Source: Cladopsammia gracilis
Taxonomy: Eukaryota; Cnidaria; Anthozoa; Scleractinia; Dendrophylliidae
Length of the DNA: 64,000 nt
Direction of reading: 5' to 3'
Assembly: GCA_022457155.1 (NCBI GenBank)
Contig: JAJGOT010000121.1
Span: 501,001-565,000, forward strand
In this document: positions 1 through 10,017 of the stretch, one piece after another
How positions within the stretch are numbered: the stretch's first letter is position 1
Layout: each line of letters starts with the position of its first letter
Notes under the pieces: generated by a model
Databases searched by the model: none
What the model was told of the DNA's origin: nothing
The model's input: only the letters and a program-made list of their open reading frames with translations
Translations under genes and position numbers: made by a program

Positions 1-2
1 GT

Positions 3-1544
3 CACCCCACAGAACGCATCTCACAGTTTGTTGACTTCCATCTCAAGCCTTTAGTTCATACCACACCGTCCTTCATCAAAGACACTACGCACTTTCTTAA
101 CAAACTTGAACAACTAGGACAACTACCTGACAATGCTATACTTGTTACACTTGACGTTTCTTCGCTCTACACCAACATACCCCACAACGAAGGCATTGCT
201 GCCTGTCGACATTACTTGGACACACGTACTCGCTCCAACTCAACTGTACCTACAGAAACTTTATGCGACCTCCTACGTATAATACTTACTATGAACAACT
301 TTGAATTCGACGACAAACACTATCTTCAAATACACGGAACTGCTATGGGAACCAAAATGGCACCCTCTTACGCTAATCTTTTCCTTGCTAAATTCGAGAC
401 CGACGCTCTTTCACGCGCAACACACCAGCCCCATACTTGGTGGCGTTACATAGACGACATTTTTATGATATGGACACATACTGAACAGGACCTCCTTGCC
501 TTCACTTCTTATCTCAATAGCATTCACCCCACCCTCAAATTTACATCCAATCACTCCTCTAAGTCTCTACCTTTTCTGGACGTTAACGTTGTTCTCAATA
601 ACGGTACTATCGAAACAGACCTCTACACTAAACCTACTGACAAACATCAGTACCTGCTACACTCATCTTGCCATCCTCATCATACCAAACGAGCTATCCC
701 CTTTAGTCTCTTCCTCAGACTTCGTCGTATCTGTTCTTCCGACGAGACCTTCACACTTCGTACCAACGAACTTAAAACATATCTTAACAAACGTGGATAC
801 AATCTATCTTTCCTCAACCGCGAATTTCAACGCGTTCGTACTATTACACGCGCAGAAGCATTCACACCCAAAGACATTTCTGCTAACCAACCTAGCCGTG
901 TTCCCCTTGTAATCACTTACAACCCCGCATTACGCTCTCTGTCATCCATCATACACAAACACTTTCATATCCTGTCCTCCTCTAACCGTTGCGCCAATGT
1001 ATTCAAGGCCACACCTCTCGTTGCATTCCGACGTACTAAAAATCTTAACGACTTACTAGTCAGATCTAAACTACGCACCACTGCGCCCTCTAACCCACAT
1101 CCTGGCTCCTTTCGTTGTGGCAACAACCGCTGCCGCACATGCAAATACATCAATGACGGACAAACAGATTACACATTTCACTCTACAGGAAACACTAGGA
1201 CCATTAACCACCACATTGACTGCAATTCTAGAAACGTTGTATACATGGTAGAATGCAGACGATGCAACAAACAGTATATTGGAGAGACTAAACGACAACT
1301 GAAAGAACGCTTCAACGAACACCGCAGACCAGTCGACAAACAAGTACACCCCGACAACTCTAAACTTACGGCAGTATCAGAACATTTTCTTTCACCTAAT
1401 CATTCTGCCTCCGACATGCAACTAATCCCGCTTGAGCTTATAAAATCTAACCGTGACGACGTGCGTAAGGCTCGAGAGGCTTATCTTATTGATAAAGGCC
1501 AAACGCTCGAACCCAAAGGGTTAAACAGACGCGATGAAACTTGA
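3..1544 (+). CDS. Penelope-like element polyprotein, partial (RT + GIY-YIG)
   Basis: Open frame running from the window edge to a TGA with no internal stop, 513 residues; the N-terminus lies outside the window and no start codon is claimed. Reverse transcriptase motifs appear in order: SSLYTNIP with a following NEG, then GTAMGTKMAPSYANLF, then the catalytic YIDDIFMIW with the paired aspartates, then a thumb region containing FLDVNV and YLLHSSCHPHH. A Cys-rich linker (FRCGNNRCRTC) precedes a C-terminal GIY-YIG endonuclease of PLE type (VVYMVECRRCNKQYIGETKR). This RT plus C-terminal GIY-YIG order defines Penelope-like retroelements. The frame looks intact, so this may be a recently active copy. 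The downstream 3' region carries a hammerhead motif on the same strand. Confidence 0.9.
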   Translation, partial: HPTERISQFVDFHLKPLVHTTPSFIKDTTHFLNKLEQLGQLPDNAILVTLDVSSLYTNIPHNEGIAACRHYLDTRTRSNSTVPTETLCDLLRIILTMNNFEFDDKHYLQIHGTAMGTKMAPSYANLFLAKFETDALSRATHQPHTWWRYIDDIFMIWTHTEQDLLAFTSYLNSIHPTLKFTSNHSSKSLPFLDVNVVLNNGTIETDLYTKPTDKHQYLLHSSCHPHHTKRAIPFSLFLRLRRICSSDETFTLRTNELKTYLNKRGYNLSFLNREFQRVRTITRAEAFTPKDISANQPSRVPLVITYNPALRSLSSIIHKHFHILSSSNRCANVFKATPLVAFRRTKNLNDLLVRSKLRTTAPSNPHPGSFRCGNNRCRTCKYINDGQTDYTFHSTGNTRTINHHIDCNSRNVVYMVECRRCNKQYIGETKRQLKERFNEHRRPVDKQVHPDNSKLTAVSEHFLSPNHSASDMQLIPLELIKSNRDDVRKAREAYLIDKGQTLEPKGLNRRDET

Positions 1545-1564
1545 TATATACTTTATGTAAATTT

Positions 1565-1764
1565 TAGCGTCCTATTTTTATCCATTAAGCTCATACCATT
1601 AACAAAGTATGTATTTTCATATCTTTCGCTTGTTATATATTCAAATCTGTAACGTTTTTTTCAGCGTCATATTTTTATCCATTTAGCTTATACTATAAAC
1701 AAAGTATGTAATTTCATATCTTTCGCTTGTTTTTATATATATTCAAATCTGTAACGTTTTTTCT
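1565..1764 (+). repeat. Two tandem 100-bp copies in PLE 3' region
   Basis: The stretch from the end of the PLE ORF holds two near-identical 100-bp units, each containing TTTTTATCCATT, AACAAAGTATGTA, TATCTTTCGCTTGTT and ending in CAAATCTGTAACG. The second TAACGTTTT lies exactly 100 bp after the first (1651 and 1751). Short tandem units upstream of a hammerhead fit a PLE 3' non-coding region. Confidence 0.75.
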
Positions 1765-1774
1765 TTTAGTACGG

Positions 1775-1824
1775 TTATACCCTGAAGAAGAACGGCCGTG
1801 CCGTTCGAAATTAATCGGTTAAAA
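1775..1824 (+). ncRNA. Hammerhead ribozyme motif (PLE-type)
   Basis: The conserved core CTGAAGA (CUGANGA class) at 1782-1788 is followed by stem II GAACGG/CCGTTC with a CCGTG loop, then GAAA at 1807-1810. A short stem I can form between ACC before the core and GGT after the predicted cleavage site AUC. Hammerheads with a minimal stem III are known in Penelope-like elements. The motif lies about 230 bp after the PLE ORF and in the same sense, as expected. Confidence 0.75.
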
Positions 1825-1868
1825 ATATATTCCTTTCTGTACGATCAGCCTTTCATTTTATTTGATTA

Positions 1869-2163
1869 TATGTTAGCCTAGCTTCTGTCCAAATTTAAGG
1901 AAAATCGAACAAATTCCCTTTGAGTTGTAGCTCTTTAAAGTGTCCCCAACAAGCGAAAAATTAACTTTGAGAAAACGGCGCTTAAAAAAACATATCGCTT
2001 AATAAACAAACTCCGCCCACAAAAGTTACACCGTCATTTCTCCGTCAATTTTCACTATTTTTCGATACTTTTTTTTTTGGATGAAAGTTCATTCTGTAAA
2101 CTTCATTTTAACACCAAAAAAAATTTTTCAATAAATTTTCGATCTGAAGGTACACTGTAACCT
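1869..2163 (+). repeat. Dispersed repeat, copy also at 45549..45833
   Basis: Starting with TGTTAGCCTAGCTTCTGTCC and ending near CTGAAGGTACACT, this block matches 45549..45833 in the same orientation with few differences. At the second locus it forms the right part of a longer element starting near 44388, so this copy appears 5'-truncated. Confidence 0.8.
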
Positions 2164-2317
2164 TAATCAATTTTGACAAGTGGCTATAGACACAAAGTGA
2201 AACCCAGTGTGTTTGTTCTTAACAAATTAAGTTTTGTCACATTCAAATTAAAGTTATTAAGCACCTTTTTTTTGACGGTGTGATGAAATTTATTGAAATT
2301 TGTATTTTTGCATTCTT

Positions 2318-3972
2318 AAGGTGGCTCGACTGGGTTTTTGAGTGACCATAACGTTTAGCTTTGAGAAACTTGTGTACCACCACAGACGATACAACGGAAA
2401 ATCGATTGCAACAGCTGTACTAGAGAAAGATTAAAGTTTCAGATGAGGTAAGTTTTATTGAAATCGGAGTTGCCAAGGCAACGTTATGACGTCACTCCCT
2501 GTTTTACAAAATACCGAATTACTTGTCATCAAGAGATAATTTTGAAAAACTCTCTCTGGATCTTCGACCTGACGTACTTGTCCTAAGGTCTACAAAATTT
2601 TACAAATTTCTATGGAAGTGTTTTCGAGAAAATTTCGAGTGAAGTTTTAAGGTGTTAAAATACAACAAAAACAAAACAATTTTGAAATGTTATTAAAACT
2701 TATGTCTACAAGACTTGATGAAATAACGTTTTGGTCTTAAATGAGTTTTATAGCATCCAAATACCTTGAGTGGCAATCTCTGCGAAATCGCCCATTTGAA
2801 TTTTATAAACGTTGGCTTGAATATTAACTGGTCTGGAGTGTTATTTAGCGTTTTTATCAAAAATTTAAACTACCCTTATTAAAATGGTCACGAATTTAAA
2901 TGCGATCGATGAATTTTTTTAAAACTTAGTCCTCATAAAGATTAATTAATATTCAATACAACTGCCAAGTTTCAAATTCATTGAAACGTTCTAAGGCTGT
3001 CAATTTACAGCCTCAACGTACGAAAATATTGAGCTGATTTTCACGAAAGTGGTTTCGTTCTCATTATGCGTCTCCATTGTCTCGAATCGCCATGCAATTG
3101 TAAATTTCAGTACATAATTAATTCATAAACACTTCATTGCTTTGTTTTAAGTGTTACCTGAATTCATGATGTACTGAAAGCTACAATTCCACGGCGATTT
3201 CATACAATGGAGATGCATAATGAAACAACAAGCCACAAGCGCGAAAATCAGCTCAATATTTTCCTGAGTTGGCGCTAAAAATTGACAGCCTTAGAATGTT
3301 TCAATGAATTTGAAACTTGGAGATTGTATTAAACATTATTTAATCTTAATGAGGACTAAGTTTTAAAAAAATTCATCAATTGCTTTTTAATTCATGACAA
3401 TTTTAATAAGTGTAGGGTCAATTTTTGATATAAAAGCGAAATAACACTCCAGGCCAGTTCATATTCAAGCCAAATTTCTGAAATTCAAACGGGACGATTT
3501 CCTTGAGATTTTCACCTAAACTATTTGGATGGTGTAAAATTCATTTAAGACGAAAATATTATTTCATCAAGCCTTGTAGACATAAGTTTTAATAACATTT
3601 CAAAATTGTTTTGTTTTTGTTGTATTTTAACACCTTAAAACTTCACTCGAAATTTTCTCGAAAACGCTTCCATAGAAATTTGTAAAATTTTGTGGACCTT
3701 AGGACAAGTACGTCAGGTCGAAGATCCAGAGAGAGTTTTCCAAAATTATCTCTTGATGACAAGTAATTCGGTATATTATGTAAAACAGGGAGTGACGTCA
3801 TAACCTTGCCTTGGCAACTCCGATTTCAATAAAACTTACCTCATCTGAAACTTTAATCTTTCTCTAGTACAGCTGTTGCAATCGATTTCCGTTGGATCGT
3901 TTGTAGTGGTACACAAGTTTCTCAAAGCTAAACGGTATCGTCACTCAAAAACCCAGTCGAGCCACCTTAAGT
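2318..3972. mobile_element. 1.65-kb near-perfect palindromic foldback element
   Basis: Both ends read TTAAGGTGGCTCGACTGGG in inverted orientation. The left arm (2318 to about 3140) is mirrored by the right arm (about 3155 to 3972), including the blocks with AGCTGTACTAGAGAAAG and GGTAAGTTTTATTG. The centre lies near 3147. No coding capacity is seen. The same terminal sequence bounds the right side of the palindrome ending at 25733 and the short element at 55975..56232, so this is a family of foldback DNA elements. Confidence 0.85.
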
Positions 3973-4018
3973 GTTGAAAGATCACCACACTGATTTTTTT
4001 CACATTCTCAAGCCTGAG

Positions 4019-4101
4019 AAGAACGGAAGGAAACAAAGGAGGTGTCCAAACGAGTTCAGTTGCTACTCAAAGAGGAAACAGCAGCAGTTCAAACAAAACT
4101 G
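4019..4101 (+). CDS. EEA1: EEA1-like exon, coiled coil
   Basis: After the acceptor ...CCTGAG the frame starting with two carried bases reads EERKETKEVSKRV and onward to QTKL, a charged heptad-like segment, and stops at a GTGAGA donor in phase 0. The other two frames give stop codons or non-helical sequence. It joins in frame to the exon at 5957. Confidence 0.6.
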
Positions 4102-7100
4102 GTGAGAAAAGAGCTTTATACAATCCAAACCTAACTAACTAAATGCTATAAGAGGTGGCTGTATAAGAAAAGGGACTGGCTAGGGGGTCTGAAATATTAT
4201 GTACTTATTGACTAAGTGGGAGGGCCGGATGGGAAAATATTTGGCTCGAGGTCATGGCGTACGGAGTGAAAAATATTTAAATTACCTGCGCGGCGTTATA
4301 CTGAATGATGAAATGAAAAAAGTGTTAAGTCATTTTATTCAGTTATACCCAATGATGAGGGTCTCCGCGCACTGCAACACTATCTTGACAAAAGAGAGGT
4401 ACTTGAACCACCCACAGATTCTCTCCTACGTATGGCAGAACAAGTACTAACACTTAACACCTTTGAATTTAATGGTGAATTTTACAAGCAAACAGGTGGA
4501 GTGGCCATGGGTAGCCGACTACAGGACCAAATTATGTATGTCTCTTTGTTGGCTACGTTGAGGAACACATGCTATCGAGTTATACCGGTATAAAGCAAGA
4601 CCTGTTCAAGCGATACATGGATGACGTGGCCGGCCCCGCTCGCGCAAATGCGTACGGCCCTCATACGGGACTTTCATCAATGGTTTTGCAAAGAAAAGGT
4701 TCGCAGGGCCGTACGGGTCATATGATAATTCTAATTATTATATGGTTGAACTGGTCCGTGATGAAAAGGAGCATTCTGATTGGTTCCCTGAAGGGTCCGA
4801 ATTTTTGCGCTCGCGAATTAATTTCGCAAAATCCCTTTTCATTAAACATTAAACAAAGAACACTTTTTTATTAAAACACTTTTTTCTTCATGTTTGGCGG
4901 ATAATTTTGGTTAAATTGTTACGAAAGTGGCCTGAAAAACGCAAAATATCTGCTTTACTTTGGCGCGCGCGCGTTTGCCGTGAACGGGATGCATTAATTT
5001 ATTAGCAAAATTTTAAAAGAGCTATAATAATAAAAACGTTTTTGAACCAGCTTGTTCACTCTGTATTGGGAAATATTGGTCTCGGTTCTTTTTTTGCAAA
5101 TTTCGGCTCGGTCCTTAAACTTGCAAAAAAAGAACTCAACCAATATTTTCCCAATACGGACCTCACGCTAGTTCAACAACATCTATATTAGAGGTTACAA
5201 ATTGTAATGATATTAAATGCTGAGAGCAGATTCTGGGCAGTAAAACATAACGAAAACAGTAAATTTACATACAGATTTTGATAATTTCATAAATTTATTT
5301 ATTGGGTCAATTACCATCATTTTCGATTACATAAACGAAAATTGCTATTATTTATAGATGATTAGATCCTCAAATTTGGATCCGGTGCTTCTGTTTTGTT
5401 ACGTTGGTCCTTGCCTTCAAAATTGCAATCGAATTACATACCATTATAAGTAATTCTTTGTGATCCATTGTTCAATCGGCAAACTCTGAGCACGTAACAA
5501 CGCTGAAAAACTTATAAAAGAACATTGCCTTTCCCGTGAAAAGTCACTAAATCGTTTGTGACCTTGATGAATGCTTCCAACAACAAATAAGTTTGAATTT
5601 GGCATGATACATTTTGCAAATAGAAACACGAAAGACGCATTCAGAGCGAGGCGCATCTAAGTTATGATGACACCGCTGGACGTACGCTTGATCGTGACAA
5701 ACAAAAATCGCGACTGCCGCATAACAAAAGGCGCAGGGAACTCAAGGAACCACAGGCAAACCAAAGATTAGTGTGCTACTCGCTTGGGGGCTCGCAGCAA
5801 AAACGCAGGGAACCCAAGCAACCACAGGCAAACGAAAGATTAGCGTGAACGCGGCTTCAGTCAAAACATCTAAAGTTCTTGACTGACATAAAATAAACCC
5901 TGTGTTGAAAAATGGCATGTATTATATTTCATACGAAATGTACCTTTCCATTTCAGATTTCGAACACTCAAAAGAATGCACGGAGATGGGAAAATGGTGA
6001 GGATGTATCAAGTTGCAATGGATGCGAGAGACAATTCTCCATGACCATAAGAGAGGTTTGTTCTCTATCATGTCTCGTACAAAAGGTTTCCGAAAACTGT
6101 CAAAGACCCAAGGTGTTTTCATTAATGCATCTGCAAAGCTTGTAAATCTAGAAATAACGAAAATTTTCGAGGAAGATCCAAAGATGTTTTCATTATTATT
6201 TTTATTTTTATTTTATTAGCTTCGCCAAATCAAGTACATACAAAAAAAATTGGAGGGGCAGGGTATCCGCACCTGCATTGTTTGTAAATGTTTGTAATAT
6301 TGTCACCCTCCTTACCGCATATAACTCCCGTTATTCCGTGTGAACAAAGATAACATAATAGTGGAGTCTACTTTGTGCGGTGGCGGTGTTTATATTGTCA
6401 CCATCCTTATCGCATATAACTATATGCGATATATTATTCAGTGTTCATTTCAGGAATGTTAAACCCTCAGACTTGCAGTCATATGGAGAGATAAATTGTC
6501 CTGTCGTTAACTCTAATCTCTCGGACTAAAAAGTCGTTTGGAGAGATTATTGACCTTCCGGTAAGCAACAACCTGAACGCTAGGAAATGAGCGAGGCCCC
6601 GTAATAGGGTTTCCTTGTAGGGTTGTGTGGTGCCAGCTATAGGTAAGAATCAGTTTAAGCAGATTCAGGATGGTTGGCTGGCCGTTTTTATTTCTGCATG
6701 AATGGCTGTGTGTGGCCATTATTTTCTTGACAGAACTTTATTGGCAAGACCGGTTTCGGAAACTTAAGTGGTTTCCTTCGTCAGTTGCGTTCAGTGCTCA
6801 TTAAGTGAGAGCGGAGCAGTTGTTCTTTTGGGTCGCAGAATGGCTGTTTATATAGCCGTAGTCAATAATCTCTCCAAACGACTTTTTAGTCCGAGAGATT
6901 AGAGTTAACGACAGGACAATTTATCTCTCCATATGACTATAAGTCTGAGGGTTTAAAATCCTGAAATGAACACTGAATAACGGAGTTATATGCGGTAAGG
7001 ATGGTGACAATTTAAACACCGCCACCGCACGAAGCAGACTCCAAAATTATGTTATCTTTGTTCACACTGAATAACTTTCATTTTTGCTTTATAACAACAA

Positions 7101-8357
7101 TTCTTTGTGTGCCTAGCATCCAAAGAGTGCCACAGAAACAAAAATGACAAATATACTTAAATTGTTACTGTGTCTTTCTAATCTTTTGCTTTCTTTCCTT
7201 CTTTTTCAGCACCACTGTCGGAATTGCAGGTAATTATGTTGAATTTCTTACATTTGCCGCTAGTATAGGACCACTCAGAAGTTCTGTCGAGGATTCCAAA
7301 AGGGGGAAATGATGATCCACTTGTATTTTCCCCTTACCTCAAAATACTCATCTAGGGAATATTGTCCTCATGTACACCCAAATGCTTGTGACAAACATCT
7401 AATTCGTCCTTACAATTTCAATGTATCGATTAGTGGTGAGGATTAAAAATGATTAAATGTTAGTGATCAGCATCTAATTTCTCTCTACAGTGTGAATACA
7501 TTGTCAAGCTGATGCGTGATGAGAATACAGAAACTGATCAGTATCCAGTGAATGTTCACGCTGTCTCTTGTCTCGTACAGTTTGATTTACTGTGGTGATT
7601 GTACAGCAAAAAATGCGCCACTCACATCGAGCAAGAAACCTGTACGAGTGTGTGACAAGTGTTTTGATGATGTCACGTCAGGAACAGCTATGGTGAGTTA
7701 AAGGATTGCGCTACATTACACCTAATAGAAAAGTTCAACTCATTTAACCGCAATTTGCGTTACGTAAAACCTTACTTAGCAACGATTGTGTTACGTTATA
7801 CCTCATACAGTGATGACCGTGTTACATGAGATTGTGTTACATGAGACTTTACTTAGCGGCAATTGTAACCCCATGTAGCGATGATTATGTTCTACTACAC
7901 ACCACATAGCGGCGGTTGCGTTACATTACTCCCCACATAGTTAATATTGCGTTATATTGCACTTCAAAATGATGACATGAGATTGTGTTACATGAGACTT
8001 TACTTAGAGGCAATTGTAACCCAATGTAGCGATGATTGTGTTCTACTACACACCACATAGCGGCGGTTGCGTTACATTACTCCCCACATAGTTAAGATTG
8101 CGTTATATTGCACTTCAAAATCCGTAAAGTTACCAACTTTCGACTGCTGGCGTCTCTGCCCAACGTTTCAGTTCTGTTTGGTTTTCATAACACATAAGAG
8201 AAATTGTTTCTACTCAGTTAAAAAGAAAGAAGAGAACATCGGGTTACTCCGCACTTCGTTGTTTTTCTTGCCTTTCCCATTGCCTTAATTAATACAGTTT
8301 ATTTTTTATTTTATTTTTCAGTCATATTCTTTATGTCACAAACAAGGCTTCAGCTGA
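4019..8357 (+). CDS. EEA1: EEA1-like FYVE-domain protein, 3' exons (gene span)
   Basis: Five spliced exons on plus: 4019..4101 (coiled coil), 5957..6055, 7210..7229, 7581..7692 (together a FYVE finger) and 8322..8357 (last residues and stop). All junctions are GT-AG and the phases agree (2+81, 99, 20+112, 36 nt). The FYVE half AKNAPLTSSKKPVRVCDKCF is closest to early endosome antigen 1, which tethers PI3P-positive endosomes and has its FYVE domain at the extreme C-terminus, as here. Two departures from the R(R/K)HHCRxCG consensus are seen: Glu before HHCR, and Ser instead of Gly after the following Cys. RUFY-type proteins are the alternative. The 5' exons must lie before the window or remain unrecognised. 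Intron 7230..7580 holds nothing recognised. Confidence 0.72.
4345..4640 (+). pseudogene. Decayed PLE reverse transcriptase fragment
   Basis: The frame starting at 4345 reads IPNDEGLRALQHYLDKREVL, then LTLNTFEFNGEFYKQTGG and VAMGS, equivalent to the RT region between the LYTNIP and YxDD motifs. After a frameshift near 4520 the catalytic block reappears as FKRYMDDV at about 4606-4632. The fragment lies in the intron between the first two EEA1-like exons. It belongs to a PLE lineage different from 3..1544. Confidence 0.75.
4641..5956. other. Intron sequence with a small foldback element
   Basis: No coding exon recognised. A foldback of about 105 bp lies at 5060..5165 (TGTATTGGGAAATATT mirrored by AATATTTTCCCAATACGG, with TTGCAAAAAAAGAAC near its centre). 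A short imperfect direct duplication containing GCAGGGAAC and CACAGGCAAAC lies at 5730..5850. Confidence 0.5.
5957..6055 (+). CDS. EEA1: EEA1-like exon, FYVE first half
   Basis: Acceptor TTTCCATTTCAG, 33 codons in phase 0, donor GTTTGT. The segment ARRWENGEDVSSCNGCERQF supplies the FYVE WxxD-like start and the first CxxC zinc ligands, and it ends FSMTIRE just before HHCR on the next exon. Confidence 0.75.
6331..7075. repeat. Inverted repeat flanking a hammerhead-containing core
   Basis: Left arm 6331..6565 (from AACAAAGATAACATAATA to GGAGAGATTATTGAC) is mirrored by right arm 6860..7075 (GTCAATAATCTCTCC to TGTTATCTTTGTTC). The ~290-bp centre contains a minus-strand hammerhead motif but no ORF. 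It lies in the intron between the first two FYVE exons. Confidence 0.8.
6745..6790 (-). ncRNA. Hammerhead ribozyme motif (PLE-type)
   Basis: On minus the core CTGACGA (6784-6778) is followed by stem II GGAAAC/GTTTCC and GAAA. Stem I pairs GCAA before the core with TTGC directly after the predicted cleavage site GUC. All conserved hammerhead positions are present, including a perfect 4-bp stem I. No PLE ORF is adjacent. Confidence 0.75.
7210..7229 (+). CDS. EEA1: EEA1-like 20-nt microexon, FYVE HHCRNC
   Basis: Polypyrimidine-rich acceptor CTTTTTCAG, then 20 nt coding HHCRNC plus two carried bases, then donor GTAATT. It supplies the FYVE basic PI3P-binding motif. Confidence 0.7.
7581..7692 (+). 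CDS. EEA1: EEA1-like exon, FYVE second half
   Basis: Acceptor TCTCGTACAG, 112 nt that with the microexon total 44 codons, donor GTGAGT. It reads LIYCGDC, then AKNAPLTSSKKPVRVCDKCF, giving the remaining zinc-binding CxxC pairs and the conserved RVC motif. Confidence 0.78.
7827..8120 (+). repeat. Tandem duplication, ~150-bp unit x2
   Basis: Two copies of about 150 bp that each contain ATGAGACTTTACTTAG, GTTCTACTACACACCACATA and GTTATATTGCACTTCAAAA. Upstream sequence from 7700 has diverged versions of the same GCG-TTACATTAC motif. The array lies in the intron before the last EEA1-like exon. Confidence 0.75.
8322..8357 (+). CDS. EEA1: EEA1-like last exon, C-terminus and stop
   Basis: Acceptor TTTATTTTTCAG in phase 0; 11 residues (SYSLCHKQGFS) and TGA. 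A FYVE domain ending only a few residues before the stop matches EEA1 architecture. Confidence 0.55.
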   Translation, partial: SYSLCHKQGFS

Positions 8358-8597
8358 AAACACGCCACAAGATTATATCAGATTGGTGGTAAATAATTTG
8401 TATCAACATCAAATTTCTCCTTACAATGTCAATACATTGTCAACCAGACAGGTGACAAGAATAAAGACAATCATCCAAAAGAAGTCGGTGTACCACCAAA
8501 TTCTATTGATCAACATGTAATTTCTTCAATATTAATACATTAATAGGCGATAAAAATGAAGGAAATAATCAACTGATGAATACTAGAGAGATTTAGC

Positions 8598-8727
8598 AAT
8601 TTAGGCCCGGTTCAAACGTCGAACTTCACATGTGCCGAATCTAATGCAAATGAGCAAAATCTATTGTTCTTGGTCATTTGCATTACATTCGGCACATGCG
8701 AAGTTCGACGTTTGAACCTGGGCCTTA
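8598..8727. mobile_element. ~130-bp palindromic MITE
   Basis: TTAGGCCCGGTTCAAACGTC at the left is mirrored by GACGTTTGAACCTGGGCCTTA at the right, and the mirroring continues through GAACTTC-CATGTGCCGAAT and ATGCAAATGA. Only a short loop separates the arms. Flanking TTA/TTAG suggests a TTAA-type target. Confidence 0.8.
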
Positions 8728-9058
8728 GAGTAGTGTAATTGTTTCCCTCAAATGGCACGGATGGTCACAGCAGTTGTCATTTTTTACCTAAGGAGTTTTC
8801 ACGTACTGTTTGTCGGCAAACGGCAAAACACAAGCAGGCTTTTGTGGTTTGCTGTAAACCTGATGCTCAATATTGTTTCAATATTGGTTCATTATTGTCC
8901 TGATATTGTCCTTAGAAAAGTTGTTAATGTTGTACTTAAAGTTTTTCAATAGCTTTTTTTATTGTATATCTGAAACTTTCTCTCATTCTTCAAAAATTAA
9001 TTTTTTTTTTGTGTGTGTGTGCCTTTTTTCCCTTTTTTTCCTTTTTTTAAATTTATTT

Positions 9059-9059
<1 letters not shown>
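8728..9059. other. No feature recognised
   Basis: Intergenic AT-rich sequence downstream of the FYVE gene. No splice-supported exon or repeat structure was seen. Confidence 0.4.
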
Positions 9060-9106
<47 letters not shown>

Positions 9107-9132
9107 TTTTTTTTTTTTGGGGGGGGGGGGGG
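9060..9132 (+). repeat. (ATT)n microsatellite with T and G homopolymers
   Basis: About 15 units of TTA/ATT followed by a T run and an uninterrupted G run. Such runs are prone to sequencing and assembly error. Confidence 0.9.
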
Positions 9133-9305
9133 TCTTCTGAGGTTAAAAGCGATTTTTAATCGACGTTTCGGCCTGTCTAACCGGCCTTCTTCAGGAAATT
9201 AAGAAAATCAAGGTCAATATGGCAAACTGTCCGCCATATTGACTGTTATTTTCTTAATTTTCTGAAGAAGGCCAGTTATTTAAATCGCTTTTAACCTCAG
9301 AAGAA
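9133..9305. repeat. Inverted pair of PLE ends with hammerhead
   Basis: CTTCTGAGGTTAAAAGCGAT at 9134 is mirrored by ATCGCTTTTAACCTCAGAAG near 9284, and GGCCTTCTTCAGGAAATTAAG is mirrored by CTTAATTTTCTGAAGAAGGCC. The left arm contains a complete hammerhead on minus; the right arm holds CTGAAGA on plus but lacks the GAAA side. Confidence 0.7.
9155..9202 (-). ncRNA. Hammerhead ribozyme motif
   Basis: On minus CTGAAGA (9194-9188), then stem II GGCC/GGCC with a GGTTAGACA-type loop, then GAAACGTC, matching the PLE hammerhead consensus with cleavage expected after GUC. Stem I is weaker than in the copies at 6745 and 22447. Confidence 0.65.
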
Positions 9306-9695
9306 TCCCGGTAAACAACTTTCAATTTTTTTAACTAGATAATTTTTTTCTATCAAATATCTGAAAAGGGATTTCTTTATGGGGTCGAAAAAAAAAAAAT
9401 CGCCGAAAAAAAAAAAATTCGACTCTTTTTTTGCCTCTCCGTCTCTTTCCTATCTTATCTCTCTTTCTTCTTCCCCGATTTTCATCTTTTATCTTCCTCC
9501 CTATTTCTCGTCCTATCCTTCATCTTCCTCCTCTCCCTTCCCTTCATCTTCTTCCGTAGATCTCCTCTTACCTCCCCTCCTTTGCTGCCATTTTCATGTC
9601 CCCCCTCACTTTATCCTATTATCCTCCCCTCCCTAGTTTTCATCTCACCCCCCCTTTATGCTCTACTTACTAATATCACTGAGAAATTATGAAAT
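9306..9695 (+). other. Low-complexity T/C-rich stretch
   Basis: A-runs followed by about 250 bases of TCTTCC-type pyrimidine-rich sequence. No coding or structured feature is supported. Confidence 0.6.
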
Positions 9696-9699
9696 AGAA

Positions 9700-9785
9700 T
9701 TTTTTGTATGCACTTACCTGGAGTCGAACTCTCGACCTTCAGATGTGTAGTCCACTGTCCTTTCCACTGCGCCACCAGGACCACG
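9700..9785 (-). other. tRNA-derived sequence (SINE head or tRNA pseudogene)
   Basis: On minus the segment reads TGGCGCAGTGGAAAGGACA (A-box-like D arm), then CTGAAGGTCGAGAGTTCGACTC (B-box and T arm). The acceptor ends CCTGG/CCAGG can pair. The arms do not fold into a clean cloverleaf, so a tRNA-derived SINE or dead tRNA is more likely than a functional gene. Confidence 0.6.
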
Positions 9786-10017
9786 ATGAAAAGTGACGCA
9801 TATTTTTTTGTATTATTGTTTATTATTGTTCCCAGACTCGTCTCGGCCAAACTTTAATCCTAACTAGAACTAAGAAAAAACCTAGTGAAAAATTAAATTT
9901 ACCTGCAACATACATCTCTTTGCGAATGAAACACGGAACCGAAACGTCTGCTATTACACACTTCCTAACTCCCACAAAATTAGCGGGCAAATCCCAAGGG
10001 ACTAATTAGCGGGCAAT

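Noticed and set aside
4013..4040. CCTGAGAAGAACGG as a hammerhead like the one at 1782
   Set aside because: No GAAA and no stem II; the sequence is the start of a coiled-coil exon.
8873..9202. 109-codon plus frame with an Ile/Phe-rich stretch
   Set aside because: Produced by the (ATT)n microsatellite and homopolymers; no family resemblance.
9700..9785. Functional tRNA gene on minus
   Set aside because: A and B boxes are present but the acceptor and T arms contain mismatches and no normal anticodon arm is convincing.
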